Source: Dehalobacter restrictus DSM 9455 (GTDB taxonomy: Bacteria > Bacillota > Desulfitobacteriia > Desulfitobacteriales > Syntrophobotulaceae). From it: a DNA stretch of 64,000 bases. The position numbers and the translations under genes are program-made. The first letter of the stretch is position 1. Each line of letters starts with the position of its first letter. The stretch covers positions 1,785,001-1,849,000 of the forward strand of contig NZ_CP007033.1 in assembly GCF_000512895.1 (NCBI RefSeq), in the 5' to 3' direction. Positions 34,396 to 42,931 of this stretch are shown here, in pieces. Under the pieces are notes generated by a model that ran no database searches, was not told the DNA's origin, and saw only the letters and a list, made by a program, of their open reading frames with translations.

Positions 34396-34870
34396 ACACC
34401 TGGCCTGGGAAGCCCCATTGACGCAGAACCTCATACGCAATCACCGCGACTGAATTGGACAGATTTAAGGACCTCGCATCCTTTCTCATCGGCAGGCGGA
34501 TCTGCCGGTCCGGATAGCGCTGTAGAATTTCCGGTGCCAGCCCCTTCGTTTCCCGTCCAAAAAGCAGATAGCAGCGGTCTGGAAACTCCACATCTGTATA
34601 AAACTTAGACGCTTTGGTCGTGGCCAGAAAAAACTGACCTTCAGCGTTCTGGGTTTCGAAATCGTTAAAATTTTCATAAACATGTACCTTTAAGAGATGC
34701 CAGTAATCGAGTCCTGCCCTTTTTAAATGCTTATCGTCAATACTGAAGCCGAGCGGCTTCACTAAATGCAAGTCAGCCTGAACCGCTGCGCACAATCTGG
34801 CAATATTTCCAGTATTGGGAGGTATCTCGGGTTCAACTAGTACAATGTTTAACCTGCTGTCCGTCATCAT
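34394..34870 (-). CDS. trmL: tRNA (cytidine(34)-2'-O)-methyltransferase
   Basis: SPOUT-class SAM-dependent methyltransferase that modifies the wobble base of tRNA-Leu species. Motifs are VLVEPEIPPNTGNIARLCAA, LFGRETKGLAPEIL and the trefoil-knot end IRLPMRKDARSLNLSNSVAV. About 158 residues, full family length. The frame opens on TTG at 34882, but GGAG stands 6 bases before the ATG at 34870, so I start there (MMTDSRLN); two neighbouring ATGs are alternatives. Notably two tRNA-Leu genes lie in this window. Confidence 0.92.
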   Translation of the reverse strand: MMTDSRLNIVLVEPEIPPNTGNIARLCAAVQADLHLVKPLGFSIDDKHLKRAGLDYWHLLKVHVYENFNDFETQNAEGQFFLATTKASKFYTDVEFPDRCYLLFGRETKGLAPEILQRYPDRQIRLPMRKDARSLNLSNSVAVIAYEVLRQWGFPGQV

Positions 34871-35099
34871 CATTTTCTCCAAAAACTGCTCTTAAATCCA
34901 ATTAAATAAACACAACAGCTATATTATAACCCGAAAACAACGAAAAATGAACGTTGAAATATTCACACCGCAAAAAATCTACCCATATCCTTAAAAAAAT
35001 CTGCTATATTATGTATACTTTTTTGTTATACTGGATGAATCAGGCTCATTCTGTTATATTATAAAGTTGGATCATAAATTAAATAAAGGGGTAAGAAAT

Positions 35100-37022
35100 A
35101 TGAAACAAAATTTAACACAAAAAATATTATCCGCCCATCTCATCTCCGGTGAACTTGGGGCCGGAGGAGAAATCGGCATCAAGATAGATCAGACTTTAAC
35201 TCAGGATGCCACAGGAACCATGGCTTATCTTCAGTTTGAAGCCGTTGGCATTCCAAGAGTCAAAACAGAATTATCCGTCAGCTACATCGATCACAACACC
35301 CTGCAGACCGGTTTTGAAAATGCTGACGACCACGCCTTTCTCCAAAGCTGCGCTTCCCGCTTTGGTGTTTATTTTTCGCGTCCCGGCAACGGGATCTGCC
35401 ACCAGGTCCATCTGGAGCGTTTCGGAAAACCTGGTAAAACCCTGTTAGGTTCGGACAGTCACACCCCTACCGGCGGCGGAATCGGCATGCTGGCCATGGG
35501 TGCCGGCGGCCTCGATGTTGCTGTAGCCATGGGCGGCGGCGAATTCTATCTGCCTGACCCGAAAGTCGTCAAAATCAATCTAACCGGGAAATTAGCTCCT
35601 TGGGTGTCCGCCAAAGATGTCATTCTGGAAGTCCTGCGCCGCCTGTCCGTCAAAGGCGGTGTCGGCAAGATCTTTGAATATGCCGGTTCTGGCGTCTCTA
35701 CGTTAAGTGTCCCCGAAAGAGCTACCATCACCAACATGGGTGCCGAGCTCGGTGCAACGACCTCCGTCTTCCCGAGCGATGAACAGACCCGGATCTTTCT
35801 GAAAGCCCAGGGCCGCGAAAACGACTGGATTCCGCTTGAAGCTGACGCCGATGCGGTATACGATGAGGAAATCTGCATCGACCTTTCTGCCTTGGAACCG
35901 CTTGCAGCTCAGCCGCATATGCCTGACAACGTCGTCGCTGTAAGCTCGTTAAAGAATATCAAAGTCAACCAGGTAGCGATCGGCAGCTGTACGAATTCTT
36001 CCTACCGCGATCTGATGACCGCCGCCGCCATCTTAAAAGGCAAAGTGGTCGATCCGAGCGTCAGCCTGGTGATCGCTCCGGGCTCCCGTCAAGTTCTGAC
36101 TATGCTGGCCAATAACGGCGCGCTGACCGCTCTTCTTGATTCCGGAGCCAGAATATTGGAATCCGCCTGCGGGCCCTGCATCGGCATGGGACAGTCCCCT
36201 TCTTCCGGCGCCGTCTCCTTAAGGACCTTTAACCGCAACTTTGAAGGACGCAGCGGAACTGCGGACGCTGGCGTGTATCTGGTCAGCCCGGAAGTCGCTG
36301 CTGCCAGTGCGCTGACAGGTTACTTTACCGATCCCCGCACGCTGGGCCCCACTGTTGAAATCCCGATGCCGGAAAATTTCCGGGTCGATGATTCACTGAT
36401 TATTCCTCCCGGTTCTCCGGACACCGCCATCGTGCGCGGCCCAAATATTAAAGCACTGCCGATTGCTCCGAAGCTTACGCCGGATCTGGAACTTCCCGTC
36501 GTAATCAAGCTGAATGACAATATTACCACAGACGATATCATGCCTGCAGGCGCCAAAATACTGCCGCTCAGATCCAATATTCCTGCTCTTTCCGAATATG
36601 TTTATAGCAAGATTGATGCCGGATTCTCTGCTAGAGCCAGACAGCTTGGTCAAAGCATTATTGTGGCCGGACAGAACTACGGTCAGGGCTCCAGCCGCGA
36701 ACATGCCGCATTGGTTCCGATGTACCTCGGCGTCAGAGTTGTCCTGGCCAAGAGCTTTGCCCGGATTCATAAAGCTAATTTAATTAATTTTGGCATCCTG
36801 CCGCTTACTTTTGTCAATGAGAGTGACTATGACCTGATTAAGGACGACAGCAAGCTTATCTTTACAAATCTGACTGAAGCCCTATCAAACTCCGTAGAAT
36901 TTGATATCTTGTTAAGCGGAAGAAATGCTTCCATCAGGGTCAGCCATAACCTGACTGAACGCCAGATTGGAATCATCCTAGCCGGAGGCTTACTGAACTA
37001 TACCAAAGAAGCCGGCAAATAA
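35100..37022 (+). CDS. acnA: Aconitate hydratase
   Basis: [4Fe-4S] enzyme that isomerises citrate and isocitrate, 640 residues. Cluster cysteines are in GSCTNSSYRDL (about 300) and ESACGPCIGMGQSP (about 357-360). DSHTPTGGGIGMLAMGAGGL holds active-site residues. The C-terminal swivel domain has GQNYGQGSSREHAALVP with the catalytic serine. The relatively short form suits the mitochondrial/AcnA-like group seen in anaerobic Firmicutes; a homoaconitase is a less likely alternative. The ATG at 35100 follows AAAGGGG; the frame opens 11 codons earlier on TTG. Confidence 0.93.
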   Translation: MKQNLTQKILSAHLISGELGAGGEIGIKIDQTLTQDATGTMAYLQFEAVGIPRVKTELSVSYIDHNTLQTGFENADDHAFLQSCASRFGVYFSRPGNGICHQVHLERFGKPGKTLLGSDSHTPTGGGIGMLAMGAGGLDVAVAMGGGEFYLPDPKVVKINLTGKLAPWVSAKDVILEVLRRLSVKGGVGKIFEYAGSGVSTLSVPERATITNMGAELGATTSVFPSDEQTRIFLKAQGRENDWIPLEADADAVYDEEICIDLSALEPLAAQPHMPDNVVAVSSLKNIKVNQVAIGSCTNSSYRDLMTAAAILKGKVVDPSVSLVIAPGSRQVLTMLANNGALTALLDSGARILESACGPCIGMGQSPSSGAVSLRTFNRNFEGRSGTADAGVYLVSPEVAAASALTGYFTDPRTLGPTVEIPMPENFRVDDSLIIPPGSPDTAIVRGPNIKALPIAPKLTPDLELPVVIKLNDNITTDDIMPAGAKILPLRSNIPALSEYVYSKIDAGFSARARQLGQSIIVAGQNYGQGSSREHAALVPMYLGVRVVLAKSFARIHKANLINFGILPLTFVNESDYDLIKDDSKLIFTNLTEALSNSVEFDILLSGRNASIRVSHNLTERQIGIILAGGLLNYTKEAGK

Positions 37023-37151
37023 GTTTTTGAAAAGCTGTCCTGCTTGTGGAGCTCTGAATCCTTGAATGGCCAAAAGATGCTGCTCAGGAAGAGAAAGCAG
37101 GGGGAAAATTAGCCATGACACTGTGATCTTATTACTTATTACATGCGATAG

Positions 37152-37198
37152 AAAGCCCGAAGGCCAAGGAATCATAACTCCTTGAACTTCGGGTTTTT
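37152..37198 (+). terminator. Terminator after aconitase
   Basis: AAAGCCCGAAG pairs with CTTCGGGTTT, with an inner CAAGGA/TCCTTG stem, followed by TTAT. Position is about 130 bp past the stop. Confidence 0.75.
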
Positions 37199-37252
37199 AT
37201 CTGGATCCAATACTCTTTCTTGATACTCTTCTTGTTTAAATACTAATCTTGT

Positions 37253-37828
37253 TCAAATAAAAGATATATTGTCCGGTTTGGGATCGAAAAGATCGCTGAC
37301 GGCTTTAGCAAATGTAAGATAAAGCTTCTTAAAATCATCATCCACCGGAGGATGCATAAAGCTTTGCACGAGATTACGGTAATACCATTCCTGCTTCTCT
37401 CTGCCCCGGTTAAACCGCGTCCAAAGCTTCTCGCCTTCTTTTTGATAGTCTTCCAGCATCGTCAGAACATTATGCAGCTTGTCGGCGCAGGCTACGGCCT
37501 TGATCACCGGTATCGCCGTTTTCAGGTATTCAATGGTATGTTCTTTGCGTTCTTCCCACGGCAGCGATTTATCCGGTTCTGAACACCCTTCTACGATCAG
37601 GGCAACCTTGTTGCCAAATTTATTGCGGAGATATTCCAGATTAATGATGGTATCCTCAACGGTATCATGCAGGATGCCAGCAACAACAATGTCTTCCGCA
37701 CATCCTTCTTTCTGCAGGATCATCCCAACTGCATACGGGTGTGTAATATAGGGCGTATTGGTCCCTTTCCTGAACTGACTCTTATGGGCATTTGCTGCGA
37801 TGTCTATTGCGGCGAATACTTTGTTCAT
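37253..37828 (-). CDS. HD-domain phosphohydrolase (SpoT/MESH1-like)
   Basis: A 191-residue HD protein. Metal motifs are AAHKSQFRKGTNTPYITHPYAV (His), VAGILHDTVEDT (HD) and ACADKLHNVLTML (D). This matches the hydrolase half of RelA/SpoT proteins and the small MESH1 (ppGpp hydrolase or NADPH phosphatase). The synthetase domain is absent. AGGAGG precedes the ATG. It is a single gene convergent with aconitase. The substrate cannot be decided from sequence. Confidence 0.88.
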   Translation of the reverse strand: MNKVFAAIDIAANAHKSQFRKGTNTPYITHPYAVGMILQKEGCAEDIVVAGILHDTVEDTIINLEYLRNKFGNKVALIVEGCSEPDKSLPWEERKEHTIEYLKTAIPVIKAVACADKLHNVLTMLEDYQKEGEKLWTRFNRGREKQEWYYRNLVQSFMHPPVDDDFKKLYLTFAKAVSDLFDPKPDNISFI

Positions 37829-37963
37829 TCTTCCTCCTAAAGGTTAACCCCAAAATAATCAACTATCAATTTAACGCTTTTTCGAAATCCTGTCCAGTCA
37901 AGAATGTAGGATTTCCTGTTTTTTTACCATTATCCCAACAACGATTAGACAACGATCAGACAA

Positions 37964-38176
37964 CTACTCAAACACATCACGGGCCAGTATATCAATTTCC
38001 GCTTTCAGTCTGGCTGTTTGATTCTGATCAAGCTGCCATTTACCATCATTAAATACGACGACATCGCCTTCCTTAATCTCCGCAGGAAGATCAGTGAGGT
38101 TAATATTCTTTCTGTTGTTGCCGTCAAACTCCACCACGGCGACGCTGCCTTCGAAACGATCAATAACACCGTTCAT
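37964..38176 (-). CDS. DUF3006 domain protein
   Basis: Seventy residues: MNGVIDRFEGSVAVVEFDGN, then DLPAEIKEGDVVVFNDGKW. DUF3006 proteins are small beta-rich proteins frequently encoded with ComEC-like metallo-beta-lactamase proteins, as here. I chose the ATG at 38176 with GGTGG upstream; the frame opens 14 codons earlier without support. The function is unknown. It follows the secreted hydrolase gene by about 40 bp. Confidence 0.85.
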   Translation of the reverse strand: MNGVIDRFEGSVAVVEFDGNNRKNINLTDLPAEIKEGDVVVFNDGKWQLDQNQTARLKAEIDILARDVFE

Positions 38177-38217
38177 TTTGATGCCACCTTTTTGGATAAT
38201 CAAACCCATTAGTCTCA

Positions 38218-39204
38218 TTATTTTGATGTAATCGCCAGCGTATGAAATGTCACTTCTGATCCGTCGGATACCGCAACAATCGTCCCATCCAGGTCTGTCC
38301 TGAATACCTTGACGCCCCTATTCTTCAGCTTATCCAGTGTTTCCTGTGCAGGATGATCATAATCATTTTCTTTCCCGACGCAAATCATTGCATATTCGGG
38401 GTCTACCAGATCCAGAAAGGGCTCGGATGTCGCATCGCCGCTGCCATGATGCCCAACTTTTAGGACTGTCGACTTCAGAGCATACATGCTCACATTCCGC
38501 AGCATTTCTGACTCTGACACTTCTCCGGCATCACCGGTGAATAAAAAAGAAGTGCTGCCGAATGCTATCCTGATCACAGCGCTGTAATTGTTCAGATCTT
38601 CATAATCTGAACCGTTCGGAGCGAGTACAACGGCAGTCATACCGTCCCCTAAGTCCAGATTAGCACCTGTTTTCGCCGATGTTATTTTGAGGCCTTTATT
38701 TTTCACCGCGCTAAGTACATCCTTGAACGTTTTAGTCGTATGGGTTTTGCCCGGCATGATAACTTGCCCGATTTTAAAGGTATCGATTACGGCATCAAGA
38801 CCCCCGATATGGTCCTCATGAGGATGGGTGCCAACGACAATATCCAGTTTACTTATTTTTTGTTTTTCTATGTACGAGGTAACCGTTTCTGCATCTTCAT
38901 TATTCCCTGCATCGATCAGCATGGTTTTTCCCGAAGGGGTTTTGATTAGAATACAATCCGCCTGCCCGACATCAATGAAATGGACTTGAAGGGTGCCTGA
39001 GACTGAAGCAATATCCGCACCTGAGCCGGTATTGGAGGAATCCGGATTTGACGGCAGCGTACCTTTTTGATCTTCGACCACAGTCGCTGTCTGCCGCAAC
39101 TGATCCGTAAAAGCCGGTGAGCTGCCGTTCAGTGAGCTGTAACCAAGTAAAACTAGCACGGTTAGACAAAGAATCGTTAGAAGTAATCTTTTTTGCTTTT
39201 TCAT
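38218..39204 (-). CDS. Secreted/anchored ComEC-like metallo-beta-lactamase protein
   Basis: A 328-residue protein with an N-terminal signal or anchor (KRLLLTILCLTVLVLLGYSS) and a Ser/Thr-rich linker to about residue 70. The MBL domain resembles the C-terminal part of ComEC/Rec2: VHFIDVGQADCILIKTPSGK, LIDAGNNEDA, VGTHPHEDHIGGLDAVID, LFTGDAGEVSE and VLKVGHHGSGDATSEPFLDL. It may degrade extracellular nucleic acid or another phosphodiester. Its DUF3006 neighbour is a common partner. Confidence 0.9.
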   Translation of the reverse strand: MKKQKRLLLTILCLTVLVLLGYSSLNGSSPAFTDQLRQTATVVEDQKGTLPSNPDSSNTGSGADIASVSGTLQVHFIDVGQADCILIKTPSGKTMLIDAGNNEDAETVTSYIEKQKISKLDIVVGTHPHEDHIGGLDAVIDTFKIGQVIMPGKTHTTKTFKDVLSAVKNKGLKITSAKTGANLDLGDGMTAVVLAPNGSDYEDLNNYSAVIRIAFGSTSFLFTGDAGEVSESEMLRNVSMYALKSTVLKVGHHGSGDATSEPFLDLVDPEYAMICVGKENDYDHPAQETLDKLKNRGVKVFRTDLDGTIVAVSDGSEVTFHTLAITSK

Positions 39205-39235
39205 TGAGCTCCCTTTTCATACAATGATGATCGTT

Positions 39236-39667
39236 TCACATTTCTTTTTCATATTTTGATCTGTAATAGATACCTGAGAATATTACAAATAAATATGAAA
39301 TAACCAATATGATAATCGCCATCAAATCAATCTGCATTAAACCAAATGCCAGGATTATCGCGCCATATACATAGATCATTTTATCATAAGCCTTAGCTTT
39401 GGCCTTATTGGTAATTGTTAGATTTCTTTCATCATTTTGCTCAATTTCTATTTTCCTAACCTCATCCGGATAATTTTTCAGCGCCATACTGCTAATGATT
39501 TTTCCTAAATGGTGACCAAATAGTCCGCATCCAATACCAACACAGACGTATGGCAAGACTTGCATACTTCTTTGTGGTTCATGAATGGCCTTTATCAAAA
39601 CGAACCCTATTACAATTAATAATATTCCTAAAATGGAAAAGCCAATTGCTTTCATATTCTTTGTCAT
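39236..39667 (-). CDS. Multi-pass membrane protein paired with an HTH regulator
   Basis: A 143-residue protein with four hydrophobic segments (IGFSILGILLIVIGFVLIKA; VLPYVCVGIGCGLFGHHLGK; MIYVYGAIILAFGLM; IDLMAIIILVISYLFVIFSG). An EIEQNDERNLTITNKAKAKA loop resembles DUF2178-type proteins, which usually follow a small XRE regulator. It is 2 bp after that gene. The function is unknown; transport or immunity has been suggested for similar pairs only by context. Confidence 0.75.
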   Translation of the reverse strand: MTKNMKAIGFSILGILLIVIGFVLIKAIHEPQRSMQVLPYVCVGIGCGLFGHHLGKIISSMALKNYPDEVRKIEIEQNDERNLTITNKAKAKAYDKMIYVYGAIILAFGLMQIDLMAIIILVISYLFVIFSGIYYRSKYEKEM

Positions 39668-39669
39668 AT

Positions 39670-39870
39670 TTATTCTTCCCCCTCATAAATAAATATTTCT
39701 TCAACATTCATCCCAAAGAAGCGTGCAATTTTGAATGCTAAGATGATGGATGGATTATACCGTCCATTTTCAAGTGAACCTATGGTTTGTCGAGATACTT
39801 CCAAAGCCGCGGCAAGCTCTTCCTGCTTTATTCCTCGCTGCCTGCGTATTTCTTCTAATCTGTTATTCAT
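39670..39870 (-). CDS. Small XRE-family HTH regulator
   Basis: Sixty-six residues, almost entirely an HTH: NNRLEEIRRQRGIKQEELAA, SRQTIGSLENGRYNPSIILA, then KIARFFGMNVEEIFIYEGEE. The ATG at 39870 has AGGAG 7 bases upstream; the longer frame to 39909 would run through the operator and is rejected. It most likely represses its own two-gene operon through the palindromes at 39891-39950. Confidence 0.9.
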   Translation of the reverse strand: MNNRLEEIRRQRGIKQEELAAALEVSRQTIGSLENGRYNPSIILAFKIARFFGMNVEEIFIYEGEE

Positions 39871-39890
39871 AGACTCACTCCTAACGCTTA

Positions 39891-39950
39891 TGGAAAGTTT
39901 ACTTTCCATATATATAACATATTCTAGATAGAATGTAAAGTTAACTTTCC
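39891..39950 (-). promoter_or_regulatory. Promoter with two operators for the XRE operon
   Basis: On the minus strand TTTACA, 17 bp, TATATA. Two similar palindromes overlap it: TGGAAAGTTTACTTTCCA (39891-39908), just downstream of the -10, and GTAAAGTTAACTTTCC (39935-39950), covering the -35. Both share AGTTNACTTTCCATA. This is a classic autorepression layout. Confidence 0.75.
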
Positions 39951-40042
39951 ATAAAAATAACAGGTGCTCTAAACCTGTTAAAAATTAATACATGGGATAA
40001 TATAGTCAATTTGACCCCGGGTAATGACCTAATGCCCTTCCG

Positions 40043-40480
40043 CTAACACCTTTTGGGCTTTACCCTTATGGCAATTAGGCTCTTTACATCATCAAGGACT
40101 AACTTGTCATCTACTTTGATCATTAACCAACGTCCGCCACAGGAAAAAGCTGTTTTGAGATACAGGCCTTGCACGAATGGCGTAAATGTACCCAACGCCA
40201 TTTCTGTCTCTTCTTCCTCTTTGGCTCCAACTACGACTAGCGTAATAAAATACCCCTCCATCGGATAAAGCGTACATAACGATTTACTGCCCTTTTGATA
40301 TTTAACATTCCAGCCTGGCTGGGCGGAACATTTGCTATAAGTCGTTTTTGGCTTCACCTGGTAGGCTTTTTCAATATAGGAAAGCAGCTCCGACCAAAGC
40401 GGTTCACCTTTACCAATAAATTGCTTAATATCTTCAAAAGATGGTTCGTGATTTACATTAAACAGATCACACCACTGCAT
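40043..40480 (-). CDS. DUF3788 family protein
   Basis: A 145-residue soluble protein. The C-terminal half carries the typical DUF3788 pattern: KTTYSKCSAQPGWNVKYQKG, LCTLYPMEGYFITLVVVGAK, then FSCGGRWLMIKVDDKLVLDD and IAIRVKPKRC. AGGAGGG precedes the ATG. It is monocistronic. The function is unknown; members are structurally related to small ligand- or nucleotide-binding proteins. Confidence 0.8.
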   Translation of the reverse strand: MQWCDLFNVNHEPSFEDIKQFIGKGEPLWSELLSYIEKAYQVKPKTTYSKCSAQPGWNVKYQKGSKSLCTLYPMEGYFITLVVVGAKEEEETEMALGTFTPFVQGLYLKTAFSCGGRWLMIKVDDKLVLDDVKSLIAIRVKPKRC

Positions 40481-40740
40481 TGGCAGTCCCTCCTGTAACT
40501 CTGACAGAAATCAGATATGGACAAATTTCCCCTCTTGGTCTGCTTCCATAACTTCGTGTATTGTCCGAAGTGCAACTTCTATGATTTGTCTCGTGGAATA
40601 CAGCTATATTTTAACATATCTTACAAAAAAGAGGTAAGAAAATTAGAAAAATCATTAGGATGAGGTTGTTATCTGCTGTCTTCTTATGCTATTATAATCT
40701 AATAATATCAATTCAGAAGCGCAGAAAGGAGTTTTCGAGA
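40481..40740. other. Divergent region between DUF3788 and Lrp genes
   Basis: About 260 bp. A TATAAT-like box near 40.69 kb may serve the Lrp gene; no gene is seen. Confidence 0.4.
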
Positions 40741-41238
40741 ATGTTGTCCGAAGATGATCGGCGCCTCCTTCATATCCTGTCCCAGGACTGTCGTCTGACT
40801 GCGGAAGACTTAGCGGTTCAGACTGGCCTGACAGCGGATTATATTAAAAAGAAGATCAAGCAGTGGGAAGATGATAAGGTCATTGCCAAATACGGTGTAC
40901 TGATCAATTACGACCAGCTGGAAGAAGACAGGGTTACTGCATTAATCGATGTCAAAGTCCTGCCCCAGCGCGGCAATGGCTACGATAAAATTGCCCAGCG
41001 GTTCCAAAAATTCAGTGAGATCAAATCAGTCTATCTGATGTCGGGAGATTTTGACCTGTGTTTAATTATCGAAGGCCATAATATGCATGAAATCGCCCAG
41101 TTTGTTTCCGATAAACTATCCCCGCTGGATGTGATTCAGTCAACTTCGACTCGCTTTATTCTGCGCAGGTATAAGCAGGATGGCATAGAATTTCACGGAG
41201 AGGAAGAGAGACCGCAGCGTCTCATGATAACGCCATGA
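40741..41238 (+). CDS. Lrp/AsnC family transcriptional regulator
   Basis: A 165-residue regulator: N-terminal winged HTH (DDRRLLHILSQDCRLTAEDL; TGLTADYIKKKIKQWEDDKV) and a C-terminal RAM (ACT-like) ligand domain (VTALIDVKVLPQRGNGYDKI; VYLMSGDFDLCLIIEGHNMH). AAAGGAG stands 9 bases before the ATG at 40741; an earlier frame start at 40660 lacks a ribosome site. It overlaps the aminotransferase start by 4 bp (ATGA), so it probably regulates that gene in response to an amino acid. Confidence 0.93.
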   Translation: MLSEDDRRLLHILSQDCRLTAEDLAVQTGLTADYIKKKIKQWEDDKVIAKYGVLINYDQLEEDRVTALIDVKVLPQRGNGYDKIAQRFQKFSEIKSVYLMSGDFDLCLIIEGHNMHEIAQFVSDKLSPLDVIQSTSTRFILRRYKQDGIEFHGEEERPQRLMITP

Positions 41239-42398
41239 AGCAATACTTATCACCACTGGCTTTAAATCTGAAGCCATCAGGAATACGAAAGTTTTTTGAC
41301 CTGGCCGCCACCGTGGAAGGCGTAATCTCCCTCGGTGTCGGAGAGCCGGATTTTGCGACTCCCTGGGTCATGACAGAAGCCGCTATTTTTTCTCTTGAAC
41401 AGGGTCAGACTATGTATACCAGCAACGCGGGTCTGGTCGAGCTTCGCAGAGAATTATCCAAATATATGGCCAAACATCAAGGCTTAAATTATAATGCTGA
41501 TCAGGAAATCCTTATCACCGTCGGCGCCAGCGAGGCGATTGATCTGGCGATGCGCGCTTTGATCGTGCCGGGCGACGGTGTGCTGATTCCGGATCCTTCC
41601 TTTGTGGCTTATGCCGCCTGTGCGGAAATCAGCGGCGCAGAGGTTCATTATGTTACAACAAGCGCAGAACACGATTTTCGTCTGCAGGTTGAAGACCTTC
41701 AGATGGCTTATACACCAAACTGCAAGATTTTGGTTCTGTCTTATCCAAATAACCCCACCGGCGCAGTCATGACCAGAGAAGAGCTGCTGCCGATTGCCCG
41801 GTTTGCGTCTGAAAACGATCTGATCATCATTTCCGATGAGATTTATTCGGACCTTAACTACGGCGGAGAACATACACCCTTTGCAACTTTACCGTACATG
41901 TGGAACCGCACGCTTCATGTCAGCGGCTTCTCGAAGGCCTATGCGATGACAGGCTGGCGGATCGGCTATGTTGCCGGCCATCCTGACCTGATCCAGGCCA
42001 TGCTGAAAATCCATCAGTACACAATTATGTGCGCCCCGATTATGGCGCAGATTGCTGCTCTGGAAGGACTGAAATCCGGAGAAACGGCCAAACAGGAAAT
42101 GGTGATGGAATATGACCGCCGCCGCCGAATTATGGTCCACGGTCTCAGAGAAATGGGCCTTACCTGCTTTGAACCCTTAGGCGCTTTCTATGTCTTCCCC
42201 GACATCACAGCTACCGGATTAAACTCCGAAGAATTTGCTGAACAGCTGCTGAAGGAAGAAAAAGTCGCCGTCGTTCCGGGTACGGCTTTCGGCCCGGCCG
42301 GCGAAGGACATGTCCGCTGTTCCTATGCGTATTCAACGCAGCAGCTGCAGGAAGCCTTAACAAGAATGGCCCGGTTTGTTAAGAAAAGAATAAGTTGA
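41235..42398 (+). CDS. Class I/II aminotransferase (PatA/aspartate-type)
   Basis: Fold-type I PLP enzyme of 387 residues. Key motifs are SLGVGEPDFATPW, TSNAGLVELRREL, VGASEAIDLAMRALIVPGDG, LSYPNNPTGAVMTREEL, SDEIYSDLNYGGEHTPFA, and the PLP lysine in GFSKAYAMTGWRIGYVAG (about residue 235). VRCSYAYSTQQLQEAL contains the substrate-carboxylate arginine. Similar Lrp-aminotransferase pairs occur as YugG/YugH in Bacillus. An aspartate, aromatic or N-acetyl-diaminopimelate substrate is possible. Confidence 0.92.
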   Translation: MKQYLSPLALNLKPSGIRKFFDLAATVEGVISLGVGEPDFATPWVMTEAAIFSLEQGQTMYTSNAGLVELRRELSKYMAKHQGLNYNADQEILITVGASEAIDLAMRALIVPGDGVLIPDPSFVAYAACAEISGAEVHYVTTSAEHDFRLQVEDLQMAYTPNCKILVLSYPNNPTGAVMTREELLPIARFASENDLIIISDEIYSDLNYGGEHTPFATLPYMWNRTLHVSGFSKAYAMTGWRIGYVAGHPDLIQAMLKIHQYTIMCAPIMAQIAALEGLKSGETAKQEMVMEYDRRRRIMVHGLREMGLTCFEPLGAFYVFPDITATGLNSEEFAEQLLKEEKVAVVPGTAFGPAGEGHVRCSYAYSTQQLQEALTRMARFVKKRIS

Positions 42399-42433
42399 AC
42401 CAGAGTGACATTACCTATTTGATTCGCTGATCG

Positions 42434-42461
42434 AAGAAACCTTACACGTGTAAGGTTTCTT
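42434..42461 (+). terminator. 28-bp perfect palindrome, terminator of the lrp-aminotransferase operon
   Basis: The arm AAGAAACCTTACAC meets its exact complement GTGTAAGGTTTCTT and is followed by TTC. It lies 36 bp past the aminotransferase stop. An identical copy lies at 42848. Confidence 0.75.
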
Positions 42462-42654
42462 TTCAATCTCAGCCTCTGTTTAAAAATTCGGCTGTTTTAA
42501 GATTAATTACACTAGTGTAGTCAAATCCCAAAAACGGCAATTTTTAATCGTATCCTCAGACACGGCCTTAATGATATCCTTTTGGTGACACTCAGACTAT
42601 TCTGCCAATTCTCTGACAATCCGCCTCCATGGTTTACGTTAACCTCCCCTTGTT

Positions 42655-42715
42655 GTGCACTGGTACCCCATTTGTTAGACAGCATGGTATACTGAAAACA
42701 AATGGGGTGCAGTCC
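42655..42715. mobile_element. Short hairpin relic resembling two IS ends facing each other
   Basis: GTGCACTGGTACCCCATTTG on the left and the complement of CAAATGGGGTGCAGTCCAC on the right frame only 20 central bases. CCCCATTTGTT/AACAAATGGGG form an exact 11-bp stem. The outer ends look like terminal inverted repeats of an IS3-type element whose interior was lost, or a tiny MITE. A simple chance hairpin is less likely because the outer bases also partly match. Confidence 0.4.
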
Positions 42716-42847
42716 ACTTACACCATTACGGAGGCTTACAAAATCTGATATAGTCTTGTCTCACTGTATATCATTTAAAGTAATTATTTGATATTTATTT
42801 TATTTACAAAAACAGCCACCCCTAAAGGAGTATTATTTCCCTGCAAA

Positions 42848-42875
42848 AAGAAACCTTACACGTGTAAGGTTTCTT
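42848..42875 (-). terminator. 28-bp perfect palindrome, terminator of the flavoprotein gene
   Basis: Identical to the palindrome at 42434. On the minus strand it is followed by TTTTGCAGGG and lies 56 bp past the flavoprotein stop, so it can terminate that gene. Confidence 0.7.
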
Positions 42876-42931
42876 AGAATCCGGGAATTATCTCATACCG
42901 AAGAATCACAGCGGAAGGCTTGACGGCACCC

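Larger units (their letters stand above)
42399..42931. other. 533-bp intergenic region with paired palindromes and an IS-end relic
   Basis: Contains two identical 28-bp palindromes (42434-42461, 42848-42875) and a hairpin relic with IS-like ends (42655-42715). No coding frame of substance was seen between convergent genes. Confidence 0.6.
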
